A DNA stretch of 60,984 nucleotides from a virus, in IMG/VR virus record IMGVR_UViG_3300042465_000911, positions 1 through 60,984 of that record. The stretch is one strand, 5' to 3'. Below, in pieces: positions 7,333 to 15,488 of the stretch. The position numbers were made by a program, and so were the translations under genes. A model generated the notes under the pieces. That model searched no databases and was not told the DNA's origin. It saw only the letters and a program-made list of their open reading frames with translations. Position 1 is the stretch's first letter; each line of letters starts with the position of its first letter.

Positions 7333-7914
7333 TTAGCCCTCGTAGATTATGTTGACTGTGCCAGCGTCAAAGGTGTCTGTGCCGTTGACTGTGGTGATGC
7401 GAACTCGGTCTAGTGCGCCGCCAAGAGCGATTGCGCCTCCACCATACAAATTTGCACCACTGGCAGTACCAAGAACGTGGCTACATACCCATGTATTACC
7501 TGTAATACTGGAAATAGTAATAATTCCATACCGCGTGGATGTAGCGCCGGAGTCATTTAAAATAAAACCAGCGGTTGAAGTTGTAACACCGGTTGTATTT
7601 GTGCCAAAAACACTGGCGCTACTTGAGGTATACCCCGTAGTGGTGACGGAACCTGCTCCAATTTGAACCAAAGGTAAAGAAGTCCCGCTAGTACTCACTC
7701 CGTTGAACATCACAGTGATTTTTTCAACCCACGCAGGGATGCCTGTGAAGTCAACGCTTGTACCTGATGCTGAAACAGCAGTCGCCCTTACGATCCTCTG
7801 CATCTGCGCCCTAGACGCATTGCTGTCAGTGCCAAAGAATTGACCATCGTATTCAATGTTGCCAGAGGCTGGTGTGCCAATCAGCGTGTTGGAAGTTAAT
7901 GCAAGTATCGACAT
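7333..7914 (-). CDS. Tail fibre/tip beta protein (paralogue of the gene at 7917)
   Basis: The 193 residues are Thr/Ser/Gly-rich beta sequence. The C-terminal ~140 residues parallel the next gene: IPAWVEKITVMFNGVST, GNTWVCSHVLG, GGAIALGGALDRVRI and the ending FDAGTVNIIYEG. The paralogue ends FDAGSINIFYEG. The N-terminal ~45 residues (MSILALTSNTLIG) differ from it. Two adjacent paralogues with the same tip domain suggest alternative or stacked receptor-binding subunits. Confidence 0.7.
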   Translation of the reverse strand: MSILALTSNTLIGTPASGNIEYDGQFFGTDSNASRAQMQRIVRATAVSASGTSVDFTGIPAWVEKITVMFNGVSTSGTSLPLVQIGAGSVTTTGYTSSSASVFGTNTTGVTTSTAGFILNDSGATSTRYGIITISSITGNTWVCSHVLGTASGANLYGGGAIALGGALDRVRITTVNGTDTFDAGTVNIIYEG

Positions 7915-7916
7915 GA

Positions 7917-8501
7917 TTAGCCCTCGTAGAAAATGTTAATAGAGCCAGCGTCAAAAAACTGCGTCCCATCAATGTAAAAACGAACCGCTGTTAATGCTGC
8001 CCCAAGTGCAATAGAGCCACCTGTAATAATAGTGCCTGCTGTATTTGATAATCCTGAAACTCCAGAACAAGCCCAAGTGTTACCTGTAACATTTGTTAGA
8101 ACAATATTTCCACCAATTAAATAAGCAGCAGTATGACTAGCAGATATTGCAAAACCTGAAGTTGCAAGTGATGTTACAACTGTTGAAGCGCCAAGAATAG
8201 AAACAGAAGATAAATACCCGCTTGTTGTATAAGTTGTTGACCCTGTACCCAACTGAATAATAGGTGTTCCTGTGCTGTTTGTAGATACACCAGACATATT
8301 TAACGTAATTCTTTTTACCCAAGATGGTATAGCAGTAAAGTCTGGTGCGGTCTGATTAGTTAGAGTAATTGAGGTACCCAACGTATTCATCGAATTTGTG
8401 GCAGTACCCGCTTGAAGCGTCAACGTATTAGTACCCGCAACAGCAGGCGCTGATATTGTTACTGCACCGCTGGTATCTCCTGATATAACGACTGATGACA
8501 T
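7917..8501 (-). CDS. Tail fibre/tip beta protein (paralogue of the gene at 7333)
   Basis: The 194 residues are beta-rich with an N-terminal GDTSGAVTISAPAVAGTNTL segment common at fibre starts. It then carries the shared tip module IPSWVKRITLNMSGVST, GNTWACSGVSG, GSIALGAALTAVRFYI and FDAGSINIFYEG. It follows the 804-residue fibre by nine bases. A host-adhesion role is inferred. The local DNA looks more A/T-rich than the fibre gene before it. Confidence 0.7.
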   Translation of the reverse strand: MSSVVISGDTSGAVTISAPAVAGTNTLTLQAGTATNSMNTLGTSITLTNQTAPDFTAIPSWVKRITLNMSGVSTNSTGTPIIQLGTGSTTYTTSGYLSSVSILGASTVVTSLATSGFAISASHTAAYLIGGNIVLTNVTGNTWACSGVSGLSNTAGTIITGGSIALGAALTAVRFYIDGTQFFDAGSINIFYEG

Positions 8502-8510
8502 ATATTTCCT

Positions 8511-10925
8511 TTACAGAACAACCCAGCGAGCGCCGGTGGGGATGGTTACAGTGACACCGCTGTTGATGGTGATTGGGCCAGTAGACATTGCATTTTTACT
8601 TGTTGTTATTGTGTAGTTGGTTGTGACTATAAGGCTGTTCTCAATAAACACTTGGTCGGCTCCGCCGCCAGTAGCACCGCCACCAACAGAAGACCAAGCA
8701 GTACCGTTGTAGCCTTCAAACTGTGTAATTGAGCTATTGAAGCGCAAATAACCAGACGCACCTGTGGGGCGCTGCGCTGTTGTACCCACGGGAACCAACA
8801 TTGCATCAGTTCCAATAACCTCCAACATGACTGTTGCGCTTGTAGCGCCTCCAATATTAACCTTGCCGCTGGAGTTAATACGCATAGACTCAACACCACC
8901 CTCAGTAAAGGCAATGGTGTCAGCGGCAGGGAACCATATACCTGTGTTGGTGTCACCTGTAGTAGTGATGGCAGGAGCAGCAGCAGAACCAGCCTGCACG
9001 GTTGTTACACCTGTAGCTGACAAAGTAGTGAAAGCTCCAGTGCTTGCCGTTGTGGCACCTACAGACATATTGTTTATCGTGCCAACACCTGTAGAGGTAA
9101 GGGCAAGAGTAGGCGCATTAGCCGCAGTCAACGTAATTAAGTTTGTGTATGCAGCGCCATCAACATCATATGCAGCAAGTGCAAGTGTGTTGGTTGCTGC
9201 TTGTGCAGAGCGCAGCACTGTACCTGTAACAAACTGACCATTTACAGTAATGGTGTCTGCTACGGCATCACCTATGGTTGTGTTACCAGTACTGCTAAGC
9301 GTAGTAAATGTTCCTGCGGCGGCTGTATTAGCCCCAATAATCCCATCAAAGTTGGCTGCGTTGATTCTTCCGCTTACACCTAAACCGCCTGTGATTACAA
9401 GTGTTCCTGTTCCAGTAGTAGTTGAAGCAGTACCTGCGGTAAAAGTTGTTGCACCATTACTTGTTAATGTTGTAAATGCGCCTGTTGAAGCGGTGGTAGC
9501 ACCTACAGACATGTTGTTGATAGTGCCAACACCAGTTGACGTTAGCGCAAGTGTGGGTGTTGTACTAGCAGTTAGTGTGATTAAGTTCGTATATGCTGCG
9601 CCATCTGTATCGTAAGCCGCAAGGGCAAGTGTGTTGGTAGCTGTTTGTGCAGACCTTAAAACTGTACCTGTTACAAACTGCCCATTTACGGTAATGGTGT
9701 CTGCTACCGCATCACCAATTGTTGTATTGCCATTTAGCGTAGTCGCTCCAGAAGCAGTTAGCGTGGTGAACGCACCGGTTGAAGCTGTCGTTGCCCCGAT
9801 AGACATGTTGTTGATAGTGCCAGCCGTTCCCGAACTGATTGTTATCGTCCCTGCGCCAGTGGTGGTGTATGACTGTGCGTTGGTAGTTGTATTAGCGGTT
9901 ACAGCACCAGTAGCAGTCAATGTACCTGAAGCAGACAACGTAGTAAAAGCACCTGTTGATGCTGTTGTTGCACCAATGGACATGTTATTGATTGTGCCTA
10001 CGCCCGTTGATGTTAACGTCAGTGTTGGTGCATTAGCCGCAGTCAACGTAATTAAGTTGGTATAGGCTGTACCATCCACATCATATGCTGCAAGGGCAAG
10101 TGTGTTGGTTGCTAATTTTGCAGACCTTAAAACTGTGCCTGTAACATAGGAGGCCGCTTGAGTGATGGTATCAGTGTCAGCATCACCTATGGTCGTATTA
10201 CCTGTAGCTGACAAAGTAGTAAAAGCTCCAGTGCTTGCAGTCGTTGCCCCAATAGACATGTTATTGATAGTACCGACACCTGTCGAAGTAAGTGCAAGTG
10301 TAGGAGTAGTACTAGCAGTTAGTGTAATTAAGTTTGTATATGCTGCGCCATCTGTGTCATAGGCGGCGAGATTTAACGTATTGGTTGCTGTCTTTGCTGA
10401 CTTAAGCTGAGTGCCTGTGACGTAAGAAGCTGTTTGAGTGATGGTGTCAGTGTCGGCATCACCAAGCGTAGTGTTGCCTGTAACAGTCAAATTACCATTG
10501 ACGGTGAAGTTGCCCACAGTAGACGAGCCAATTTCAATGAAGTCAGAACCGTTCCATGCAACAACAGCACTTGAGCCGTTGGGAATAGTCAATCCTGTCG
10601 TTGGGCCAACACCAACCAACTTAACAGAAAATCCGCCTGTCGTAGCGTTAATGATGGTATAAATCTTTGACTGAGCAGGAGCCGTGATTGTGCGCAAAAC
10701 CGTTCTTGATCCCGAACACAACAAAATAGCCTGTCGTGAAGTATTTGCTGCGCCGGTAGTTGTTGTCAGTGTGACATCTGCATCAGTGCTTAAAGTGGTT
10801 GTACCCGCAATAGCTGAGTCAAGCAGCGAGGTAATGCTGTTATTTACTGTGTCACCCCATGTACCTGACAACTCTCCAGTAACGGGTAAAGCCAAGCCCA
10901 AAAGTGATGTATATGCTGTCGTCAT
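8511..10925 (-). CDS. Long repetitive tail fibre (804 aa)
   Basis: The N-terminal ~140 residues (LGLALPVTGELSGTWGDTVN, then an IINATTGGFSVKL segment) form the attachment domain typical of phage fibres. The shaft holds four full copies of a unit of about 90 residues, with the core DTIT, VTGTVLRSA, ATNTLALAAYD, AYTNLITLTA, LTSTGVGTINNMSIGATT and ASTGAFTTL, plus partial copies between them. The end (YLRFNSSITQFEGYNGTAWS) is a common fibre C-terminal piece. Expected to trimerise and reach the host surface. ATGs of neighbours overlap by a few bases. The repeats are also near-identical at DNA level and could recombine. Confidence 0.85.
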   Translation of the reverse strand: MTTAYTSLLGLALPVTGELSGTWGDTVNNSITSLLDSAIAGTTTLSTDADVTLTTTTGAANTSRQAILLCSGSRTVLRTITAPAQSKIYTIINATTGGFSVKLVGVGPTTGLTIPNGSSAVVAWNGSDFIEIGSSTVGNFTVNGNLTVTGNTTLGDADTDTITQTASYVTGTQLKSAKTATNTLNLAAYDTDGAAYTNLITLTASTTPTLALTSTGVGTINNMSIGATTASTGAFTTLSATGNTTIGDADTDTITQAASYVTGTVLRSAKLATNTLALAAYDVDGTAYTNLITLTAANAPTLTLTSTGVGTINNMSIGATTASTGAFTTLSASGTLTATGAVTANTTTNAQSYTTTGAGTITISSGTAGTINNMSIGATTASTGAFTTLTASGATTLNGNTTIGDAVADTITVNGQFVTGTVLRSAQTATNTLALAAYDTDGAAYTNLITLTASTTPTLALTSTGVGTINNMSVGATTASTGAFTTLTSNGATTFTAGTASTTTGTGTLVITGGLGVSGRINAANFDGIIGANTAAAGTFTTLSSTGNTTIGDAVADTITVNGQFVTGTVLRSAQAATNTLALAAYDVDGAAYTNLITLTAANAPTLALTSTGVGTINNMSVGATTASTGAFTTLSATGVTTVQAGSAAAPAITTTGDTNTGIWFPAADTIAFTEGGVESMRINSSGKVNIGGATSATVMLEVIGTDAMLVPVGTTAQRPTGASGYLRFNSSITQFEGYNGTAWSSVGGGATGGGADQVFIENSLIVTTNYTITTSKNAMSTGPITINSGVTVTIPTGARWVVL

Positions 10926-11821
10926 GTTGTTACCTCAATTTCTTCCCAATTTGGGGTTTGTTCATCATCAATCAGCGACCAGCCCGGAGTTTGCAAATTA
11001 CTGATATTTTGCCAGTTCACAGCCTGCGTGTCATCTATATTTGCCCAGCCTGCCGATTGTACGTCTGAGATTGTTGCCCAGTCTGCTGTTTGACTATCAT
11101 CAATCAGCTTCCAATAAACCGCAATCAGTGTTCCAACATATCCCTGAGCCTGATTTCCTGTCAGACCAAATGTTCTTGGCCCCAACGCTACCGATCCAAC
11201 AGCAGCCGTGGAAGCGTTACCAGTCAATTCAATGATTAGCTCATACCCCACTGACCCAACTGCGCCATTTGCTTGGTTGCTTGGAATCGGAACAATAACC
11301 GCATTCGCAATACCAGAAGCTACAACACCAGTCAGAGCAACCGAGCCGCCCCGAACAACCGTGCCAACCGCACCAGCGGCAGCATTACCAGTCAAGGCCA
11401 GTGAAGTTGCACCCCGAGAAACAGTACCGACCAAACCGCTGGCAACTCTGCCAGTCAAAGCCAGTGATGTAGCTCCCCTAAAAACCGTACCAGCACTTCC
11501 GCTTGCCAAGTCTCCGGTCAGCGCAACAGTTTTGCTGTGGACAACAGTACCAACCGCTCCCGCCGCTGAAACGCCAGTCAGAGAAATTACACGGGAAACT
11601 CCAACACTGCCCACGTTTCCAAAAGCAATATTGCCGTTTTCTGTTGGGTTATTTGTCTCAACAACAGTCCCAACCGCCCCAGAAGCCAGAACCCCACTTA
11701 ACGCAACAGTCCGACTGGGCGTGACCGTCCCTACGGTTCCTGTTGCTACATCCCCTGTTGCTTCAAGAGTGCCGCCCCAGCCGTTGTCGCCCCAAGCATT
11801 GTTGCCCCAGCCGAGAGCCAT
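10922..11821 (-). CDS. Virion repeat protein with VGTV and W-type repeats (299 aa)
   Basis: Three regions are visible. The start is Trp/Gly-rich (GWGNNAWGDNGWGG). About nine repeats of roughly 18-20 residues follow, with the core ALTGxxASGxVGTVxxxxT. The C-terminus has about five 11-13-residue repeats of the type WxxIDDxQTxxW (LIDDSQTADW, ISDVQSAGW, IDDTQAVNW). It overlaps the fibre gene by 4 bases (10922-10925). It is probably a fibre-base, baseplate or decoration component; I do not recognise a named family. Confidence 0.65.
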   Translation of the reverse strand: MALGWGNNAWGDNGWGGTLEATGDVATGTVGTVTPSRTVALSGVLASGAVGTVVETNNPTENGNIAFGNVGSVGVSRVISLTGVSAAGAVGTVVHSKTVALTGDLASGSAGTVFRGATSLALTGRVASGLVGTVSRGATSLALTGNAAAGAVGTVVRGGSVALTGVVASGIANAVIVPIPSNQANGAVGSVGYELIIELTGNASTAAVGSVALGPRTFGLTGNQAQGYVGTLIAVYWKLIDDSQTADWATISDVQSAGWANIDDTQAVNWQNISNLQTPGWSLIDDEQTPNWEEIEVTT

Positions 11822-11832
11822 GAACTACCTCT

Positions 11833-12324
11833 TTAGGTAGTTGCCAAGCGCAACAAAGCAGTTGACGTAGTGTTTGACGGCATAGTCAAAGTGAAAGTAC
11901 CCGCCGTGATGGTCTGTGAACCAAACGTGTGGACGCTGATAGCCTTGTTGCTTTGTGTTGAGTTGTACAGCAACACAGTATCAAACGCCGTGGTTAAGGT
12001 CACCGTGGTGTAGGTAATTGATGCTGAAGGAGTCCAGTACGCTACACCAGCAGTTGCTGAGGTGTTAGTTGACGTTGGAGCCGTAGCATTTGTTACCGTA
12101 ACTCCGCCAGCAACGTAGTTGGTGCCGGACACTTCTCCAGTTACTGTGTACGCAGTGGTAGCCGCATTGATGGTTGCTGAGGCCAAATACAAAGCTGCTT
12201 TTACAGTATCTGTAGTGGGTGATGTCAAACTACCACGGGACACGATGGTTGAAGTGCCAAGCTGGTGCTGACCAAGCATTAGCTCGCTCATGAATGAGGT
12301 GCACATTGATTGGGTGTTTGCCAT
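11833..12324 (-). CDS. Structural protein, paralogue of the gene at 12532
   Basis: The 163 residues are beta-rich. The stretch KAALYLASATINAATTAY followed by TVTGEV and YVAGG mirrors KIALYTNEATLDASTTAY, TSTGEV and YTAGG of the gene at 12532-12972, so the two look like an ancient tandem duplication. The C-terminus (SQTITAGTFTLTMPSN) also parallels it. It belongs to the late minus-strand operon between adaptor and fibre genes. The virion position is unknown. Confidence 0.7.
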   Translation of the reverse strand: MANTQSMCTSFMSELMLGQHQLGTSTIVSRGSLTSPTTDTVKAALYLASATINAATTAYTVTGEVSGTNYVAGGVTVTNATAPTSTNTSATAGVAYWTPSASITYTTVTLTTAFDTVLLYNSTQSNKAISVHTFGSQTITAGTFTLTMPSNTTSTALLRLATT

Positions 12325-12334
12325 GATTTATCCT

Positions 12335-12532
12335 TTAGCCAATTGATTGGGTTTCGCCACCGCCAAAGACGGGCATTTTCTTCAAGGCCACATGCGCAGA
12401 CCGGTGGACAAGCTCACCTTCCAACCAATACTCAACCCATGTGGTTAATTCATTGTCGTTGTCCACGGTACCCTCACGCTTTTCCAGCAAAGAGTCATCC
12501 ATGTCGCCTTTGGTTGTGGTTACAAGTGCCAT
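12335..12532 (-). CDS. Conserved small phage protein (65 aa)
   Basis: The start chosen is ATG at 12532, sharing one base with the TAA of the preceding gene; an upstream in-frame start at 12631 lies inside that gene. The sequence MALVTTTKGDMDDSLLEKRE, then ELTTWVEYWLEGELVHRSAHV, is compact and acidic with two Trp residues. It sits between the two paralogous structural proteins. The function is unknown; similar short proteins occur at this place in related phages, as far as I can recall. Confidence 0.6.
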   Translation of the reverse strand: MALVTTTKGDMDDSLLEKREGTVDNDNELTTWVEYWLEGELVHRSAHVALKKMPVFGGGETQSIG

Positions 12533-12972
12533 TAGCCGATCCTTATGATTGCTGTGGTGTTTGTGGCGGCAGGGAACTGCACCACAAAAGTGGTTGTTGA
12601 AGTCTTGTTTGAGCCAAAGTCCAGCACGCAAACTGCCGGATTAGTTGTCCCATTAAATTTATAAATCAAAGCTCCACGGGCAGTTATAGCACCAGTCCAT
12701 GAGGCATTTGAGAATGAAATATACGCCGTTGTGTTTGGCGCATTGCCTGTGGTTGGCACTTGGTTTATCACCAGAATTTCACCGCCAGCCGTATACCCAG
12801 CATCCACAACCTCGCCCGTAGACGTATAAGCCGTGGTAGAAGCATCAAGAGTGGCTTCATTGGTATAGAGCGCAATCTTGAATACGTCTGTTGTGCCCGT
12901 GCCAAAGTTGTACACGCCATCCAAGATGCCTGTACGAAACACGTTGCAGGTGTAGTTTCCCGTGAACGCCAT
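12532..12972 (-). CDS. Structural protein, paralogue of the gene at 11833
   Basis: I start it at ATG 12972, which overlaps the TGA of the adaptor gene; a TTG one codon earlier is possible. The 146 residues are beta-rich: FTGNYTCNVFRTGILDGVYNF, then KIALYTNEATLDASTTAY and TSTGEVVDAGYTAGGE. It shares this core with the gene at 11833. A neck, tail or decoration role is likely from position; there is no specific evidence for one. Confidence 0.7.
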   Translation of the reverse strand: MAFTGNYTCNVFRTGILDGVYNFGTGTTDVFKIALYTNEATLDASTTAYTSTGEVVDAGYTAGGEILVINQVPTTGNAPNTTAYISFSNASWTGAITARGALIYKFNGTTNPAVCVLDFGSNKTSTTTFVVQFPAATNTTAIIRIG

Positions 12973-13703
12973 CAACGCACCCCATTATTCTGTGGCAATG
13001 GCGGCTGTCTAAATTGACCGCTGCGGTAAGCATCGCTGCGCTCAAGACCATCACCGAGGCGAGATGCCAACGCAAGTGCTTCTTTGTACTTGCCATCATA
13101 GAGTTGCAGCATATCAGTCTCACCCTTCATAAAGGTGTATGCCTCTACAAGCGAACCGTACAACAGCACCGAATCAAAGTTGTCACCCAACCATGTCTGT
13201 CCAGAAGCAATGGTAGTGATTGACTCGGGGTAATAGTAGTAATGCAATTCAACGCTGTAAGTTGTATCCGGCGTTGGGCCAAGGATAAAACTTAACTCGT
13301 TGGTAATAGTTGGTGTTGGGCCTGCTGTTGTGGTTGGGCCAAACAGTGCATAGTACTTAGGAATGGCTGTATCTGTTGGCGTGGGGTACGCCTGACGGAT
13401 GAAGTTGACATCCTTGTTCAGCAAGTACTCGTAGCTACCATCGGTGTTGATTACTGCCAAGGAATACGTAGACAGGAAGTCATCAGGGCAAGCAAGGTAC
13501 TTATTGCTGGCTGTCACTGTGCCTGTCACGTTTTTGCGAAGCGACGGGAACTGAACTGTGTTGTATATGCGCTGTTCAGCTTGCTGGATGAATCGGGCGA
13601 TCTGAGCCGTAGACGAAACCGTAGACGAATCCGCAAGCGTAATCGTCGGAAAATTGTTTTCCGTGTAGGTTTGTATTGCTGCTACAAGCTCAGTGTACGT
13701 CAT
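12972..13703 (-). CDS. Head-tail adaptor protein (SU10-adaptor-like)
   Basis: The 243-residue protein begins MTYTELVAAIQTYTENNFPT and continues IARFIQQAEQRIYNTVQFPSLRKNVTGT, YLACPDDFLSTYSLAVI and LLNKDVNFIRQAYPTPT. This pattern matches the phage adaptor family typified by the phage SU10 adaptor, which binds below the portal in short-tailed phages. The C-terminal helix (YDGKYKEALALASRLGDGLER) fits the connector fold. It is placed among the late genes with the other neck candidates. Family assignment is from memory of the motif. Confidence 0.7.
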   Translation of the reverse strand: MTYTELVAAIQTYTENNFPTITLADSSTVSSTAQIARFIQQAEQRIYNTVQFPSLRKNVTGTVTASNKYLACPDDFLSTYSLAVINTDGSYEYLLNKDVNFIRQAYPTPTDTAIPKYYALFGPTTTAGPTPTITNELSFILGPTPDTTYSVELHYYYYPESITTIASGQTWLGDNFDSVLLYGSLVEAYTFMKGETDMLQLYDGKYKEALALASRLGDGLERSDAYRSGQFRQPPLPQNNGVR

Positions 13704-13900
13704 GCCATTGGGCCTCGTGCCATTTTGCCTTTGGTCTGCGCTTTACCACCGCGCACGACAATCCCCGAAGTTTTCATGGGAGGGTAGTCTTGGCTACGGA
13801 TGTTTGCCACAGAAACATTGGCCTTACGCATGGTTTCTTTTGCAGGCTCTTCACCAACAATCACGTTGGGTTTTTTGGTTGCTTGTTTGTAGGTGGCCAT
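13700..13900 (-). CDS. Small basic phage protein (66 aa)
   Basis: ATG at 13900 follows the stop of the preceding gene by one base; the longer frame from 13957 would run into that gene. The sequence MATYKQATKKPNVIVGEEPA, then SQDYPPMKTSGIVVRGGKAQ, is basic and ends KGKMARGPMA. It is one of a cluster of very small Lys/Gly/Met-rich proteins in the late operon. The function is unknown; minor virion or assembly roles are possible. Confidence 0.6.
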   Translation of the reverse strand: MATYKQATKKPNVIVGEEPAKETMRKANVSVANIRSQDYPPMKTSGIVVRGGKAQTKGKMARGPMA

Positions 13901-13901
13901 G

Positions 13902-14093
13902 TTACTTACCCCGACCAGCACTGCGCTGGTTAACGATCTTGGCCATATTGCGGCCATATTTCAGCATGTCGCTGTTGGTTTTGCCGCCAGCCTTGAGCTT
14001 GGTCATGGGCTTGCCGGGGTGCATGGCTTTCTCGTGCTTATGCACTGCGCCAGCAACCATCTTTTTGTCTTGTTTTAAGTCTGCTTTGTCCAT
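13902..14093 (-). CDS. Small Lys-rich phage protein (63 aa)
   Basis: The sequence is strongly basic: MDKADLKQDKKMVAGAVHKH, then KLKAGGKTNSDMLKYGRNMA and an RSAGRGK end. It is tightly packed between the zinc-ribbon protein and another small basic protein. The KLKAGGKT type motif recurs in the small basic proteins of this operon. Nucleic-acid or capsid-interior contact is a guess from charge only. Confidence 0.6.
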   Translation of the reverse strand: MDKADLKQDKKMVAGAVHKHEKAMHPGKPMTKLKAGGKTNSDMLKYGRNMAKIVNQRSAGRGK

Positions 14094-14102
14094 TTTGAAC
14101 TC

Positions 14103-14531
14103 CTAAGTTACGCTTACCGTGACTGTACCAACTTCTACCACAGAAACCAAGTCATTTGGGGTCAAACCTGCATCATTTGCTCTTGAACCACCGACAGGGT
14201 TCCACCCCCACTCAAATATCCTACTGCCGCCGCCAACAATACCCTGCGCATCAATGCTTGGGTTGTTGGTCAACACGACTTGCAAACCTGTTCTGCCAGA
14301 AACCTTGTAGCTCAAGTCTGGCCTTGGGTCTCTCACGCCCTGCGGATCGTCCACAGGGTACATACCAAGTTGCAACTGAGGCTGATCTGGATCCCAGCAC
14401 TGCGGACACACCTTCAAGTCGTAGACCTTGGTCTTGACAACAAGCTTTTGCAAAGCCGTCAGCTTGAATCTGAAGCCGCACCGGTCGCACTCGGCAATCG
14501 AGTTCTTGCCACTGGCAAACCGGTTCCCCAT
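14103..14531 (-). CDS. Zinc-ribbon virion/assembly protein (142 aa)
   Basis: An N-terminal treble of cysteines, CDRCGFRFK at 15-23 and KVCPQCW at 40-46, forms a CxxC...CxxC zinc ribbon. A Pro/Asp-rich middle (DPQGVRDPRPDLSYKVSGR) and a Gly/Ser C-terminus (SRIFEWGWNPVGGSRAND) follow. The ATG overlaps the stop of the upstream adaptor-type gene. Similar ribbon proteins sit next to adaptors in related phages, to my knowledge; the role (neck or assembly) is unproven. Confidence 0.7.
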   Translation of the reverse strand: MGNRFASGKNSIAECDRCGFRFKLTALQKLVVKTKVYDLKVCPQCWDPDQPQLQLGMYPVDDPQGVRDPRPDLSYKVSGRTGLQVVLTNNPSIDAQGIVGGGSRIFEWGWNPVGGSRANDAGLTPNDLVSVVEVGTVTVSVT

Positions 14532-15469
14532 TACGTACCGCTCCCAATAAACATCTGTCTAGGCACAAGACGCAACGCGGCGCGTTCCTGATCCTCGTCA
14601 GCCGCAGTCATCCATGCCTCGTCATATTGAGCTTTGAGCACTTGTAGCCTGTCCATGCCACCCGGCACCTTCAAAGCGATGTAGTAGGCCAACCCAGCCA
14701 CCATACAGGGCACAAAACGGAAAGGCACATCCATCACATTGACACCGCTACCGGCATCTTGCACGCGACGCATACGCCAGTACACAAACTGGTAGGTCTG
14801 AGAGCCGTCAGGCGTTGGCCACACGGTTACGCGAGGCGTATTGTTGACGTAAATCTTGGCATTTGCACTTGCGGTATGGGAAGCCGCGGTTGTTCCGTTC
14901 TGTCCACGGAAGCAATCTCCCAAAGTGTTGCCGTCAATGTAGTTGTAGAAGATGGTTTCGCTGTCAAGGTTGATGTAACCAATGGCAGGCAAGCCCACGA
15001 CGTTGGACAAGACGATTGTGTTGTCTGTGGCGTTGATGTTTGTTGCCAAAACCGCTGAAGTGGGGCTGACTTGCCCGTCCAAACGCTGATACCAGACCTG
15101 AATTGGTCGTGCTTGGGTCAATTTGTTGGGCAAAGTGGCGTATGTAGACACGCTGATGCGTGTAATTGTCAAATCTGCCTGTGTTGACTGGACATTTGCC
15201 TGTGTTCGGATCACATGATCCAGCAAATCCACGGTATCTGTGGGGACTGCGTAGGTATTTAACCCTTGCGTCAGGGTAATTGTGCCCTGCTCAAACGTCC
15301 ACATGTTGACACCACGGTTTGCCCAGTCCGCAAACAGCAAATTCAACGACCGGCGAGCCGTTTTAAGGTCGTATCCCGTGCGCAACTCTGAACCGGCACG
15401 CTCAAACGCCTCCTCCACCAGTTCGGTGAGGTCTAAATTAAAGCCTGATGATCCAGAAGTTGTTGCCAT
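14531..15469 (-). CDS. Neck/adaptor-type protein (P22 gp4-like candidate)
   Basis: The 312 residues begin FNLDLTELVEEAFERAGSEL and RTGYDLKTARRSLNLLFADW, a helical start typical of head-completion adaptors. They continue with beta-rich sequence (NINATDNTIVLSNVVGLPAI) and a C-terminal helix (LQVLKAQYDEAWMTAADEDQ). Size and start resemble the adaptor rings below the portal in short-tailed phages. It precedes the zinc-ribbon gene and follows the low-complexity protein. Exact equivalence to P22 gp4 is an inference. Confidence 0.62.
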   Translation of the reverse strand: MATTSGSSGFNLDLTELVEEAFERAGSELRTGYDLKTARRSLNLLFADWANRGVNMWTFEQGTITLTQGLNTYAVPTDTVDLLDHVIRTQANVQSTQADLTITRISVSTYATLPNKLTQARPIQVWYQRLDGQVSPTSAVLATNINATDNTIVLSNVVGLPAIGYINLDSETIFYNYIDGNTLGDCFRGQNGTTAASHTASANAKIYVNNTPRVTVWPTPDGSQTYQFVYWRMRRVQDAGSGVNVMDVPFRFVPCMVAGLAYYIALKVPGGMDRLQVLKAQYDEAWMTAADEDQERAALRLVPRQMFIGSGT

Positions 15470-15488
15470 TGTTTAGTCCATTGCTGGG

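Noticed and set aside
9250-10662. Several long Val/Pro/Ala-rich plus-strand frames
   Set aside because: They are shadows of the repetitive fibre gene on the other strand, with periodic composition that follows its repeats.
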